Assembly: GCF_004564275.1 (NCBI RefSeq)
Contig: NZ_SPDV01000031.1
Coordinates: 1-45,308 of the forward strand
Length of the DNA stretch: 45,308 nt
Source of the DNA: Sphingomonas parva (ex Maeng et al. 2020)
Lineage (GTDB): Bacteria > Pseudomonadota > Alphaproteobacteria > Sphingomonadales > Sphingomonadaceae
Direction: 5' to 3'
Shown: piece after piece, positions 8,810 to 18,346 of the stretch
Position numbering within the stretch: the stretch's first letter is position 1
How the letters are laid out: every line of letters begins with the position of its first letter
Made by a program: the position numbers and the translations under genes
Notes under the pieces: generated by a model
Told to the model about the DNA's origin: nothing
Databases searched by the model: none
Seen by the model: only the letters and a program-made list of their open reading frames with translations

Positions 8810-10003
8810 ATGAGCGAACCGGGCACGGGATGGCGGGACGGCTCCCTGGCGGCGCCGGACGCTCGCGCGGCGGGTGCGCGGCGCGACGAGGCGGGGGAGC
8901 AGGCCGTCGATCGCGAGCAATTGCTGCACGAGGCGCTCCGCATCGCCGGCGTCGGCGCCTGGGACTTCGATCTGGCCAGCGGCGCCCTGAGCTGGTCGCA
9001 GGAGACCTTCCGCATCTTCGGTGTCGATCCCGCAACGACGGTGCCGACGATGGCGCTCGTCCAATCGATGATCCACGCGGACGATCGCGCCCGGTTCGAC
9101 GATCGGGTGAATTACGCCCGCGAGACCGGGATGATGTACGAGGAGGTGTATCGGATCAACCGGCCGGACGGCGCGATCCGCACGCTCCGGAGCCGCGCCC
9201 AGGTCGTGTTCCGCGGCAGCCGCCGCAACAGCCGCTTCCTCGGCGTCACCCAGGACATCACCGAGAAGGTCGAGACGGAGGCGAAGCTCGCCGCCGAGCA
9301 CGCCGTCGCCGAGAAGCTCCAGGCCGATCTCATCCACATCTCCCGGGTCAGCGCGATGGGCGCGATGGCCTCGGCTCTGGCGCATGAGCTCAACCAGCCG
9401 CTCGCCGCAATCCTCAATTATGCGTCCGCCCTGCGCCGCCTGACCGACGCGACGGCGCTCCAGCCGGTCGACGAGGCGGTGGAAGCGATCAGCGACAATG
9501 CCCATCGCGCCGGCGAGATCATCCGCCGCCTGCGGCTGATGACCACGCGCGGCGAGGTGATCAAGGCGCCGATCGAGCTCACCCCGTGCCTGGTCGAGGC
9601 GGCCCATCTCGCGCTCACCGGCGCCGACGTGCCGATCGTCTACGACATCGCGCCCGATCTGCGCATTCTCGGAGACCGGGTCCAGATCCAGCAGGTGATC
9701 GTCAATCTCGTCCGCAACGCGGTCGAGGCGATGGCCGGCGCCGCGGAGAAGAGGATCGAGATCGCCGCGCGCCGCGACGGGCCCTGCGCGATGATCGTGG
9801 TGCGCGACACCGGCTGCGGCATCCCCGCCGAGCTGCTTCCGACGATCTTCGATTCGTTCGTCTCGACCAAGGACGACGGCATGGGCGTCGGCCTGGCGAT
9901 CAGCCGCACCATTGTCGAGGCGCACGGCGGCCGCATCGCCGCCGAGCCCGGCCCGGGCCGCGGCACCGTCTTTCGCCTCACCCTGCCGCTGGCGCCGGGC
10001 TGA
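8810..10003 (+). CDS. PAS-domain sensor histidine kinase (orphan)
   Basis: A 397-aa soluble kinase with one PAS domain (about 40-155: WDFDLASGALSWSQETFRIFG, then the PAC-like RFLGVTQDITEK), an HisKA-type H-box LAHELNQPLAA (phospho-accepting His 192), N-box NLVRNAVEAM (about 299-308), G1 DTGCGIP and G2 GMGVGL. The H-box style is like FixL/DctB-type kinases. No transmembrane segment or haem-binding signature was seen. No response regulator is adjacent, so its partner must be elsewhere. It is divergent from the AI-2E transporter gene, and the 277-bp region between them should hold both promoters. Confidence 0.92.
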   Translation: MSEPGTGWRDGSLAAPDARAAGARRDEAGEQAVDREQLLHEALRIAGVGAWDFDLASGALSWSQETFRIFGVDPATTVPTMALVQSMIHADDRARFDDRVNYARETGMMYEEVYRINRPDGAIRTLRSRAQVVFRGSRRNSRFLGVTQDITEKVETEAKLAAEHAVAEKLQADLIHISRVSAMGAMASALAHELNQPLAAILNYASALRRLTDATALQPVDEAVEAISDNAHRAGEIIRRLRLMTTRGEVIKAPIELTPCLVEAAHLALTGADVPIVYDIAPDLRILGDRVQIQQVIVNLVRNAVEAMAGAAEKRIEIAARRDGPCAMIVVRDTGCGIPAELLPTIFDSFVSTKDDGMGVGLAISRTIVEAHGGRIAAEPGPGRGTVFRLTLPLAPG

Positions 10004-10012
10004 GCCGAGACG

Positions 10013-10396
10013 TCAGGCGCGGCGGCTGCGCATCCCCCGCACCTGCTTGAGCGACGGATCGGCGAGGAGCCGCGCATAATCGTCGCTGTCGACCGGATAG
10101 GCCGCGACCCGGCCCTCGCCATCGTGGTGCAGGCCCCAGCCGTGCTGCTTCACCAGCGGCGAGGCGCGCAGGCACGCCTGGGCGCGCGCGAAGAAGGCCG
10201 CGCGCTCCATCGCCTCGCCGCCGCTGCGCCGGACATGCACCTCGAACAGCAGGTCGTCGCTGGTCAAAGCGTAGGGCCGGGCGCGGAGCAGGTCGAGCTG
10301 GAGCGCGGCGACCGTGCCCTCGCGCGGTAGGACGCCGCTCGTCGACGGGCAGTCCGGAGAGACGGCGATGAACGTGTCGAGATAGTTGGTCGTCAT
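10013..10396 (-). CDS. DUF6157 family protein
   Basis: A 127-aa protein beginning MTTNYLDTFIAVSPDCP, with TSDDLLFEVH in the middle and SPLVKQHGWGLHHDGEGRVA and MRSRR at the end. These match, from memory, the DUF6157 family of unknown function. It is convergent with the histidine kinase gene (9 bases between the stops) and 52 bases downstream of the DUF2332 gene, with which it is probably co-transcribed. Confidence 0.8.
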   Translation of the reverse strand: MTTNYLDTFIAVSPDCPSTSGVLPREGTVAALQLDLLRARPYALTSDDLLFEVHVRRSGGEAMERAAFFARAQACLRASPLVKQHGWGLHHDGEGRVAAYPVDSDDYARLLADPSLKQVRGMRSRRA

Positions 10397-10448
10397 CCGC
10401 CCAACGAAGGCGACCGGCGCCGATGCGTCAAGCCGGTGGAGCCGTCCC

Positions 10449-11486
10449 TCAGCCGCGCCAGTCGATCCAGGCGCCATAAGGATGGCAGGTCGCGAGGATG
10501 CGGGTCTCGCCGCCTGGCCAGCAGGTCAGGCGCAGCTGCACCTCGCTGCGCGAGGGAGTCCATTCAAAGCCGATCCAGGCGAGCGGCCGCTCGTCCGAGG
10601 CTACGGCGCCGGCGCGCGCGATCGTCTCGACGAGCGCCTGCCGGTCCGCCTCGCCGAGATATTGCAGCACCATCGAGTGAAAGACGACGCGGCAGACATC
10701 GCCCTGCGGCGCCTGCAGCCGCGCCCGCAGCCAGGGCAGAGCGTCGGCGCGATCGATCCTCGGCGGGTGGTGGCGCGCGAGGGCGAGCGCCGCCTCGAGC
10801 CGCTTGGCCCGCTCCGGCTGGTCGGCCCAGACGAAGGAGAGCAGCCGCTCACGGGTCGCCTCGTCAGCGGGGTCGAGTGGCTTCAGGTCCACCCCGCGCG
10901 CCGCGGCGATGTCGATCGGCGCCGCGCAAGGGGCCGGTCCACGCCATTCGGGCGCGATGCGCACCGGCGAATCGGCGGCGCCCGCCGCGACACCGCCGAG
11001 ATCGTAGCGGTAGTGCGCGAGGTTGAGGTTGAGCCCGCAGCTCGATCCGATCTCGATCAGCTCGAACGGCTGGCCGAAGCGGCGCCGCGCCGCCATCAGC
11101 GCCGCCGCGATCGCCGCGGCGCGCGCGACTTCGTTGGTCTGCGGCGGATCGCGCATCCACTCGGCGATAAAGCCGTCGGCTTCGGCCAGCGCCGCGCCGA
11201 CCGCGCCGTCGTAATCGTCATGCTCGCGGCGGTAGAGCGCCCTCAGCACCGGCGGCAGGCCGCGGCGGGCGAGAGCGTGAAGCGCGCCGTTGAACCGCAT
11301 GGCCAGCGCCGCCGCCGACGGATCCGAGGGCCAGGCGGCGATCAGCGCGGCGGTCTGCGGCGCCCGACCGAGCTGTCGCTCGCCCGCTTCCAGCACTGCG
11401 GCCACGAACGAGGAGCCGAGCGCCCGGGCGATCTCGGCCTGGCGTCCGAGCTCACCCCGGACCGCGACGGCCGCCATCATATTCAT
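10449..11486 (-). CDS. DUF2332 family protein
   Basis: A 345-aa cytoplasmic protein of the DUF2332 family (function unknown). The segment FELIEIGSSCGLNLNLAHYRY (about 140-160) is the most conserved and resembles the SAM-binding loop of a methyltransferase-like fold, so a methyltransferase relative is possible but unproven. Several start codons cluster (GTG, then ATG AAT ATG ATG); the one chosen has AAGAGGAG five bases upstream. Confidence 0.85.
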   Translation of the reverse strand: MNMMAAVAVRGELGRQAEIARALGSSFVAAVLEAGERQLGRAPQTAALIAAWPSDPSAAALAMRFNGALHALARRGLPPVLRALYRREHDDYDGAVGAALAEADGFIAEWMRDPPQTNEVARAAAIAAALMAARRRFGQPFELIEIGSSCGLNLNLAHYRYDLGGVAAGAADSPVRIAPEWRGPAPCAAPIDIAAARGVDLKPLDPADEATRERLLSFVWADQPERAKRLEAALALARHHPPRIDRADALPWLRARLQAPQGDVCRVVFHSMVLQYLGEADRQALVETIARAGAVASDERPLAWIGFEWTPSRSEVQLRLTCWPGGETRILATCHPYGAWIDWRG

Positions 11487-11550
11487 ATTCACTCCTCTTC
11501 GCCGTGCGCCGGACCTCCGGCGCACGGCACGTCCTGATGTCCGGACAGGC

Positions 11551-13326
11551 TCAGGCGGCGACCCGTCGACCGCGGCCCGAGCGGGCGGACGCGGCGCCCT
11601 GCGCCCCGCTGCCGGTGTCGAACCGGCCGACCAGCCGCGCCAGGCCGGTCGCCTCGTCGGCGAGGCTGCGGGCGGCCGCATTGCTCTCCTCAACCATCGC
11701 CGCGTTCTGCTGGGTCACCTTGTCCATCTCGGTGATGGCGGTGTTGACCTGGGCGAGCGCGGTCGATTGCTGATCGGCGGCCATCGCGATCTGCGACACC
11801 AGGCCGCTGATCTCGTCGACCGAGCCGATGATCCGGCCGAGCGCCTTGCCCGCCTCGCCGACCAGGGCGACGCCGCCGTCCACCTGCTTGGAAGAATTGG
11901 TGATCAAAGTGCCGATCTCCTGCGCCGCGTCGGCGGAGCGCTGGGCAAGCGCGCGGACCTCGTTGGCGACGACCGCGAACGCGCGGCCCGCCTCGCCGGC
12001 ATGCGCCGCCTCGACCGAGGCGTTGAGCGCCAGCAGGTTGGTCTGGAACGCGATCTTGTCGATCACCTCGATGATCTTGGTGATCTCCTGGCTCGACGTC
12101 TCGATCTCGGCCATGGCGGCGACCGCGTCGGCGACCACCTTGCTGCTCTCGCTGGCATCGGCCTGGGTGGCGAGCACGAGCTTGTTGGCCTCGTTCGCGC
12201 CGACCGCGCTGTTCTGCACCGTCGTAGTGATCTGCGTCATCGCCGCCGCCGTTTGCTCCAGCGTCGCCGCCTGATGCTCGGTGCGGCGGGAAAGATCGTC
12301 GGACGCGGCGCTGATCTCGCCGGCGCCGCCCTGGAGATTGGCAGTCGAGCGGGCGATCGTCTCCATCGCGGCGCGAAGCTCGCTCACCGCTGCGTTGAAA
12401 TCCTCCTCGAGCTTGCGATAGTCGCCGGGGAAGTCGTGCAGCGAGACGGTGAGATCGCCGGCCGAAAGCCTGCCGAGCGCGTCGGCGACCTCGGCGACGA
12501 CATGCTGCTGCGCGGCATCGGCCGCCGCCTTCTCCGCGCTCGCTCTCTCCTGCGCGATCGCCGCGTCGCGGAACACGCCCACCGCCTTCGCCATCGCCCC
12601 TATTTCGTCGGAGCGATCGGCATCGGGCACGGCGATGTCGTTCCGGCCGGCAGCGAGTTCGGCCATCGTGCTGGTGAGGTTGGTGATCGGCTGGGCAATC
12701 AGCCGGCTCAGCATCACCGCTAGGGCAATCGCGATGCCGATCAGCGCGATACCGCCGATCGCCAGCACGACGAGCGCGGTGGAGATCGCGGTACGCTGGC
12801 GGGCGGAATTCTCCTCGATCAGCGTCTGCTGGGCATCGCGGACGTCGCGCAGCGGTAGCACCGCGGCGCTGGTCAGCACCGCCTTGCCGGCCGCGCGGAC
12901 CTCGGCCTGCGCCGCGTCGCGCTCGCCAGCCTTGACGCGCGCGATCAGGCGGTCGCTCCACTGCTTGCGCCAGGCGGCGGTCTCCTCGCGGGATTTGAGG
13001 ACGGCGTCCTTGAGTACCGGATCGACCAGCATCCGCTCGAGCTCGACCGTCACCTTGTCGTACTCGTCGCGGCCTTCGTAATAGGACTTCAGGTACGAGG
13101 CGTCGCCGGTCACCAGATAGCCGCGCATCTGGCTGTTCTGGCGCAGGATCGCCGTCTCCAGCGCCAGGGCCTTGGCGTGGATGGACTGGCTTTCGTTATT
13201 TCGGTCGGTCGTCGCGCTGATCGACATCACGTTCACGTAGAACACGATCATCATGATCGCCGCGGACGCGCAGATCGTCAGGAAGGCGAGGCCGAGCTTC
13301 CTCGGGATCTTTACCGATTTCAACAT
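11551..13326 (-). CDS. Methyl-accepting chemotaxis protein (CHASE3-HAMP-MCP)
   Basis: A 591-aa chemoreceptor. Order: TM1 (about 11-33), periplasmic CHASE3-like helices (about 40-175, with [16 protein letters not shown]), TM2 (about 183-208), HAMP beginning [15 protein letters not shown], then a long coiled signalling domain whose hairpin tip reads [19 protein letters not shown] and [12 protein letters not shown], the CheA/CheW contact. The C-terminus ends RGRRVAA with no CheR-docking pentapeptide. No che genes are near, so it feeds a chemotaxis array encoded elsewhere. It lies 66 bases after a TonB-dependent receptor gene on the same strand. Confidence 0.95.
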   Translation of the reverse strand: MLKSVKIPRKLGLAFLTICASAAIMMIVFYVNVMSISATTDRNNESQSIHAKALALETAILRQNSQMRGYLVTGDASYLKSYYEGRDEYDKVTVELERMLVDPVLKDAVLKSREETAAWRKQWSDRLIARVKAGERDAAQAEVRAAGKAVLTSAAVLPLRDVRDAQQTLIEENSARQRTAISTALVVLAIGGIALIGIAIALAVMLSRLIAQPITNLTSTMAELAAGRNDIAVPDADRSDEIGAMAKAVGVFRDAAIAQERASAEKAAADAAQQHVVAEVADALGRLSAGDLTVSLHDFPGDYRKLEEDFNAAVSELRAAMETIARSTANLQGGAGEISAASDDLSRRTEHQAATLEQTAAAMTQITTTVQNSAVGANEANKLVLATQADASESSKVVADAVAAMAEIETSSQEITKIIEVIDKIAFQTNLLALNASVEAAHAGEAGRAFAVVANEVRALAQRSADAAQEIGTLITNSSKQVDGGVALVGEAGKALGRIIGSVDEISGLVSQIAMAADQQSTALAQVNTAITEMDKVTQQNAAMVEESNAAARSLADEATGLARLVGRFDTGSGAQGAASARSGRGRRVAA

Positions 13327-13346
13327 CTTGGAACCTTCAAAGGCGA

Positions 13347-13386
13347 CCGGGCGGCCGGGGCGCGAAACAGCGCCCCGGCCGCCCGG
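13347..13386 (-). terminator. Strong GC hairpin after the TonB receptor gene
   Basis: A perfect 17-bp stem (13347-13363 with 13370-13386) around a 6-base loop lies 6 bases beyond the receptor stop and 20 bases before the chemoreceptor start. No T-run follows on the minus strand. It could stop or slow transcription between the two genes, or protect the receptor mRNA; on the mRNA it lies just upstream of the chemoreceptor ribosome-binding site. Confidence 0.6.
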
Positions 13387-13392
13387 CCCAGC

Positions 13393-15906
13393 TCAGAACG
13401 AGAAGCGGAGCGAGGTGGAGATCGTGCGGCCCGGAATGGTCCGCGCCATCACCACGTTCGTCGCGGGGATCGTCGCCTCGGCGATCTCCGCGATGCCGAC
13501 CGTGTCGAACAGGTTGTTCACGTTCAGCATCAGCTGCACCCGGTCGCTCGCCCGCAGCTGGGCGAACAGGTTGACCGCGGTATAGCCCGGCATCTTCAGC
13601 AGGTTGACGTCCTGCGCATAGCTGTCGGTGGTGCCGACGATGTTCGCGCCGATCGAGAAACGGTCGGTCTGCACCTGCGGCGTCAGCTGGAAGATCAAAT
13701 CCGCCTGGTGACGCGGCGTGTTGCCGATGATCGCCGGGTTGAACACGTCGTCCCTGATCTCCGCCTTGGTGTAGGTCGCGCCCGCCGTGAGGCTGAACGG
13801 ACCGCGGCGGATGCTGCCCTCCGCTTCCACGCCATAGGCGCGGTAGCTGCGGATGATGCGCAGCAGCGTCGGCTGGCCGTCGGCGCCCGAAGCGATCTGC
13901 AGGTTCCGCTCGCCGGTGTCGGCAAGGAAGCCCGTCAGGTTCAGCGCCATGTCCGACTGGCGGAACTTCACGCCCAGCTCGGTCTGCTTGACCGTGTCGA
14001 AGCCGTCCTTCTTGTCGGTGAGGCTGCCGGTGACCGCGCTCACCGCCGGGGTGAACAGGATCCGGTCCGCGCTCGCCCGGCCGCCGCGGCTGTAACGGGC
14101 GAAGACGGCCAGCGGCTCGGCGATGCGGTAATTGATGCCCGCCGAATAGCTCAGATAGTGGTAATCGTAATCGACCGGCGCCGGGCTGGTCAGCGGCAGG
14201 ACGCTGGTGCGCGTCTCGGCCGGCGCGATGACGCCGTCGCCGTTGACGTCCACCGGGCGGATGCCGATCCGACCACCGCCGAGCTCGGAACCGAGCAGCG
14301 AGCCTTCGGCGCTGCCGTAATCGTAGCGGATGCTGCCGCCGATCGCGACCTTGCCGATATGGTAGTTGAGCGAGCCGTAAGGCGCGTTCACGTGGTAATC
14401 GACGTCGAAGTCGCGGCGGTAGCCGGCGTTGTTGTTGGCGATCAGCGCGCTGTAGGCGAAGATGCCGGCCTGGGTCTGATGGATGCCGGTCGCCGTCGTG
14501 ATGTCGATCAGCGCGGCGTCGCCGCCGCCGTTGACGTCGCTCACTGCGGAGCCGAACAGCCAGGCGGCGTCGACCTCCTGCATCGACTTGTAGAAGCCGG
14601 CGGTCGCCGTCAGCTTGCCGCCGCCGATCTCCCAGACACGGCTGGCGCGCAGGTCGTTGGTGGCGTTGTCGACCCCGTCGACCTGGAAGTTCATCAGCAG
14701 CGACGGCACGAGCAGGCCGTTGCCGTTCAGCGTCAACGGATCGGCGATCGCCTGGCCGGCATTGGGGCCAGTGGCATAGCTCAGCCGCGCGCCGGGTCCC
14801 CCCAGAGTGGGGGCAAGCAGGGCCGCCGGGACGGCGCGCAGGCCGAACAGCTGGCTGATGTCGGCCGAATTGTTCGAGAAGCGGAAGCGTTCGGTGACCG
14901 TCCAGCCGCCGATGTCGAACTGGGATTCGAGCCCGACCGCCTTCTGCGTGACGTGCATGCCGTCACGGAAATCCACGCGCTTCGTCTGGTTGGTGCGGTC
15001 GAGGGTGAGAACCTGGCCGAGGTTCCGCGACTGCAGGCTGTCGCGGCCGATGTCGAAGCCCGGCACGCTCTCGAACCTGGGATCGTCGTTGGTGCCGGTC
15101 ACCCGCACCGGCGCCTGCATGTAGGCGGGCGTACGGTCGTCGAGCAGCTTGGCATGGAGCCGCACGTAGCCGCCGTCGAATTCCTTGGTGACGTTGAGCT
15201 TCACCTGGCCGCCCTTGTAGGCGGTGTAGCCGACGTCGCGCGGGCCTTCGCCGCTGCGGTAGAAGCCGCCGACGTGGAAGCGCAGCGTGTCGTTGATCCG
15301 GCTGCCGTAGTCGAAGTCGAGCCGATAGTTCTCATAATCGAGCCCGGCGGTGGCCTGGACCGCGCCGCCCTCGACGTCGCCGGTCTTGGAGATCAGGTTG
15401 ATTACGCCGCCCGGCGAGTTGGACGCGAAGGTCGAGGCGGAGCCGCCGCGGATCGTCTCGATCTGGGCGAGGTTGAGATCGGCGCGCAGGAACAGGTCCG
15501 GCGAGACGTAGGCGAGATCGCCGAACTCGAGCACCGGCAGGCCGTCTTCCTGGAATTGCAGGAACTTGGAGCCGCTCGACGCGAGCGGCAGGCCGCGGAT
15601 CGAGTAGCTGGCATTGCCCTCGCCGCTGACGTTCTCGGCGCGGATGCCGGGGATGTTGCGGAACACCTCGGCGAGCGAGCGGGCGCCGATCTTCTCGATC
15701 TCGGCCGCTTTCAGCGAGCTCGTGGACGTAGCGCTGTCGAGCCGGTCGCGGCCCTTGGCGACGCCGGTCGAGAAGACTTCCTTCTCGGGCGTCTTGGAAG
15801 CAGAGGCTTCGCCGTCCTGGGTGAGCGTCGAAGCCTCGGTCGCAGCCATCGCCGGAGAGACGAGCGCGAACGAGGCGACAGTGAGCAAGAAATTGTGTTT
15901 ACGCAT
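13393..15906 (-). CDS. TonB-dependent outer-membrane receptor
   Basis: An 837-aa receptor for energised uptake across the outer membrane. A signal peptide (MRKHNFLLTVASFALVSPAMA) is followed by a plug domain with LAEVFRNIPGIRAENV, SIRGLPLASSG and the plug end IETIRGGSASTFASNSPGGV. The rest is the 22-strand barrel, ending MLNVNNLFDT...RTISTSLRFSF, with the terminal Phe expected for BAM recognition. The substrate is unknown; no siderophore, vitamin or sugar genes flank it. The start at MRKHNF was chosen from the signal peptide. Confidence 0.95.
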   Translation of the reverse strand: MRKHNFLLTVASFALVSPAMAATEASTLTQDGEASASKTPEKEVFSTGVAKGRDRLDSATSTSSLKAAEIEKIGARSLAEVFRNIPGIRAENVSGEGNASYSIRGLPLASSGSKFLQFQEDGLPVLEFGDLAYVSPDLFLRADLNLAQIETIRGGSASTFASNSPGGVINLISKTGDVEGGAVQATAGLDYENYRLDFDYGSRINDTLRFHVGGFYRSGEGPRDVGYTAYKGGQVKLNVTKEFDGGYVRLHAKLLDDRTPAYMQAPVRVTGTNDDPRFESVPGFDIGRDSLQSRNLGQVLTLDRTNQTKRVDFRDGMHVTQKAVGLESQFDIGGWTVTERFRFSNNSADISQLFGLRAVPAALLAPTLGGPGARLSYATGPNAGQAIADPLTLNGNGLLVPSLLMNFQVDGVDNATNDLRASRVWEIGGGKLTATAGFYKSMQEVDAAWLFGSAVSDVNGGGDAALIDITTATGIHQTQAGIFAYSALIANNNAGYRRDFDVDYHVNAPYGSLNYHIGKVAIGGSIRYDYGSAEGSLLGSELGGGRIGIRPVDVNGDGVIAPAETRTSVLPLTSPAPVDYDYHYLSYSAGINYRIAEPLAVFARYSRGGRASADRILFTPAVSAVTGSLTDKKDGFDTVKQTELGVKFRQSDMALNLTGFLADTGERNLQIASGADGQPTLLRIIRSYRAYGVEAEGSIRRGPFSLTAGATYTKAEIRDDVFNPAIIGNTPRHQADLIFQLTPQVQTDRFSIGANIVGTTDSYAQDVNLLKMPGYTAVNLFAQLRASDRVQLMLNVNNLFDTVGIAEIAEATIPATNVVMARTIPGRTISTSLRFSF

Positions 15907-16460
15907 GAAGGTCACTCTATCCTGTGGAAAAACAAAGGTTTGCACTCGGCCGCCGGACGAGCGAAGGGATCGCCGGAGACGATCCGGCGTGCTGAACGGC
16001 AGCTTTGGGTGAGGTCAGGGATGGGCGAGCCGGGCGCCGGAACGGCCCCCGGATCACAGCGTCGATCGGGTCTGCAGAGCCGCCGTGGCGACGGTCAGAT
16101 CAGCGGCCAGGGCCTGCCTTGCACCTCTTCCCGAAGGAGAGCCGGAAAAGCCCATGGCCCAACGGCGGTCGACGGAAGATCGTGGTCTGCCCCATCGCGG
16201 GCGTTATGCTATCGATATGCCCTCATCTGGAAAATCGTTTTGGTCCAGTCCCTTCTGGATGAGGTTATAGGCGGGTCCGGACGCATGCGGATCGCTCCGC
16301 GCTTCTTTTCACGATTGTCAGCAAGGGCCGCAGAGAGAGACCTAGTGTTCGCTACGGTAGTCTCCGGCCGTGCTGGAGCGCGCCCGTCGGGGGCGCCTCT
16401 GGCGGCGCGGGGACGCCGGGAAGGCTGCGCCGATGCGCAGCGGCGGATCGGTCGGGAAAG
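15907..16460. other. Intergenic region between TonB receptor and tRNA-Leu
   Basis: About 550 bases with no convincing gene. Open frames here are Arg/Pro/Ala-rich, have no similarity I recognise and overlap the tRNA. The part near 16195-16270 is relatively AT-rich and contains the palindrome TATCGATA; it may hold promoter elements for the receptor. No clear -35/-10 pair was found. Confidence 0.5.
16424..16441 (-). terminator. Hairpin downstream of tRNA-Leu
   Basis: GCTGCGC and GCGCAGC form a perfect 7-bp stem with a 4-base loop, 20 bases after the tRNA 3' end, followed by CTTCCC on the minus strand. It is a plausible but weak terminator. Confidence 0.4.
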
Positions 16461-16545
<85 letters not shown>

Positions 16546-16629
16546 ACTGAGGCGCTGCTAGCCGACCGCGCCGCCGGCTGCAACCGCGCCGCTTATCCTC
16601 CCTGTCCGCGGAGCGGATGGGAAGGGGGA

Positions 16630-16686
16630 CCGCGCGAAGCGCGGTGGAGGGGCCGCGCGGATCGACAGGACCCCGGCCCCTCCACC
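16630..16686. repeat. Complex inverted repeat (likely dispersed intergenic repeat)
   Basis: A 6-bp hairpin CCGCGC-GAA-GCGCGG (16630-16644) abuts a 13-bp perfect stem, GGTGGAGGGGCCG (16643-16655) with CGGCCCCTCCACC (16674-16686). The GGGGGACCGCGCGAAGCGCGG style is, from memory, typical of repeated intergenic elements in sphingomonads. It lies beyond the stop of the amine oxidase gene and may also end that transcript. Confidence 0.6.
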
Positions 16687-16713
16687 ACCACTGCCGTGCA
16701 GCCGCGATGCGCG

Positions 16714-18261
16714 TCAGCCGACCGGCGCCAGCGCGGCGTCCGCGGCGATGCGGCCGGTCTGGACGGCCCCGTTCATATAGCCGGGCCAGGCGTCGGACAG
16801 CCACTCGCCGGCGAACAGCAGCGGCCCTGCGGCGCTTGCCCTGGTCTCGCCGCCCTCCTCCAAGGTGAGCAGCGCGCCGAAGCGGGTGAGCTGGCCGGGG
16901 CGGAAGCCGATGTACGATCCGCGCGCGAGCGGGTCCTCGCTCCACCGCGTCCGCCGCAATATGCCGTTCGGCGTCGGCAGCGACAGCAGCGGCGCGGTGC
17001 GGCGGTGCGCGGCCGCCGCGACCTCGGCCGTCCCCTGGCCCGCCGCGGCCGCCACCTGGCCGCCGCCGAGCAGATAGGTGAGCGCCCCTGGCGCATCCGC
17101 GGCGCGCTGCGAAGAGGCGGCATCCCACGCTTCGGAAAAGCCCTCGCTCGACCAGATGGCGCCGTCGCCGCCGAGCGTGCGCCGCCACGCCGCCTTATCG
17201 TAGCCGACGATCACCTTCTCGTTGGCGCCGAGCCGCACCTCGTCGATCAGCGCGCGCCACGGCGACGGCAGCGGCCCCTCGATCCGGAGCTCGCGCAGCA
17301 GCGGCGCCGGCAGCGCGAGGATGGCGCGGTCGGCGAGGACCTCCTCGCCGTCGGCAAAGGCGAGCCGCACCCGTCCCGGCTCGACGGCAAGCCCCGCGAG
17401 CCGCTTGCCGAGACGGATCGCCGGCGCCATCCGCGCCGCCAGCCGCTCGGCGACGCGCCCGGCGCCGCCGTCCACCACCCAGCGCTCGTCGGAGAGGCTG
17501 AGGCGGGTGAAACGCGCGCCGTCGACGGTCGGCAGGTTGAACAGCAATTCGAGCGCCGACGCCTCGACCGGCTCGAGGCCGTATTCGGTGCGGATCCCCG
17601 CCTCCAGCGCATCGCGCGCGTCGCCGGCCGCGAGCCCTTGCCGATCGAGATAGGCGGTGACCGACAGAGCGTCGATCTCCCGCGCCACCGCCTCGTAATC
17701 CCGGTCGAGCCGGTCCGAATCCGCGGTGATCGCCGCGGCGACCGCGCGCAGCTCCTCGGCCAGCGCCGCCTCGGGCACCTTTCGGCTATCGCGGCCGATC
17801 TGCACTTCCTCGCCGCGTGCGCCGGCGCGGCGGTCGATCAGCCGCAGCCCCGCCGCCCGGACCAGCGCGCGCATGTCGCGATGGTCCGAATTGACCAGCT
17901 GGCCGCCCTCGTCGAACGCATGATCGGGGGCGAACACGCCGCGCACGCTGCGCGTCCGGCCGCCGACCGCGCCCCGCGCCTCGTAGAGAATCGCGTCCGC
18001 GCCCGCGGCCCGCAGCCGGCGGAGCGCGGCGAGGCCGGCCAGGCCGCCGCCGACCACGACGATCCTCCTGCCGGCGGCGCGGCTCCAGGCGGGCGTGCGG
18101 GGAAGCAGCAGCCCAGCGCCGGCCATGCCGAGGGCGGCGAGCACACGCCGCCGCGTCACGCCGTCGTCTCCGGTGGAAACCGGCCGCGGTTCGCCTGCCG
18201 CCGCGAGGTTCAGCGTCCGCGCCCGCTCGAGCGCGCGCCACAATCCTGTCCCTGCCCGCAT
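16714..18261 (-). CDS. Tat-exported FAD-dependent amine oxidase family protein
   Basis: A 515-aa flavoprotein. A twin-arginine-type signal (TRRRVLAALGMAGAGLLLP, about 36-54) precedes the FAD dinucleotide-binding motif RIVVVGGGLAGLAAL (66-80) and the GGRTRS motif of monoamine-oxidase-like enzymes. The C-terminal FAD signature GEWLSDAWPGYMNGAVQTG matches the same family. It probably oxidises a primary or secondary amine in the periplasm; the substrate is unknown. It lies 85 bases downstream of the M23-like gene on the same strand. Confidence 0.88.
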   Translation of the reverse strand: MRAGTGLWRALERARTLNLAAAGEPRPVSTGDDGVTRRRVLAALGMAGAGLLLPRTPAWSRAAGRRIVVVGGGLAGLAALRRLRAAGADAILYEARGAVGGRTRSVRGVFAPDHAFDEGGQLVNSDHRDMRALVRAAGLRLIDRRAGARGEEVQIGRDSRKVPEAALAEELRAVAAAITADSDRLDRDYEAVAREIDALSVTAYLDRQGLAAGDARDALEAGIRTEYGLEPVEASALELLFNLPTVDGARFTRLSLSDERWVVDGGAGRVAERLAARMAPAIRLGKRLAGLAVEPGRVRLAFADGEEVLADRAILALPAPLLRELRIEGPLPSPWRALIDEVRLGANEKVIVGYDKAAWRRTLGGDGAIWSSEGFSEAWDAASSQRAADAPGALTYLLGGGQVAAAAGQGTAEVAAAAHRRTAPLLSLPTPNGILRRTRWSEDPLARGSYIGFRPGQLTRFGALLTLEEGGETRASAAGPLLFAGEWLSDAWPGYMNGAVQTGRIAADAALAPVG

Positions 18262-18346
18262 CGTCTTACCCCGCTGTCGGCCAAGGATCTCAGACGGCGC
18301 GCGCGTTGTGAAGCCAAATGCCGTCAGGCCGGCACTGCAGCCCTGC

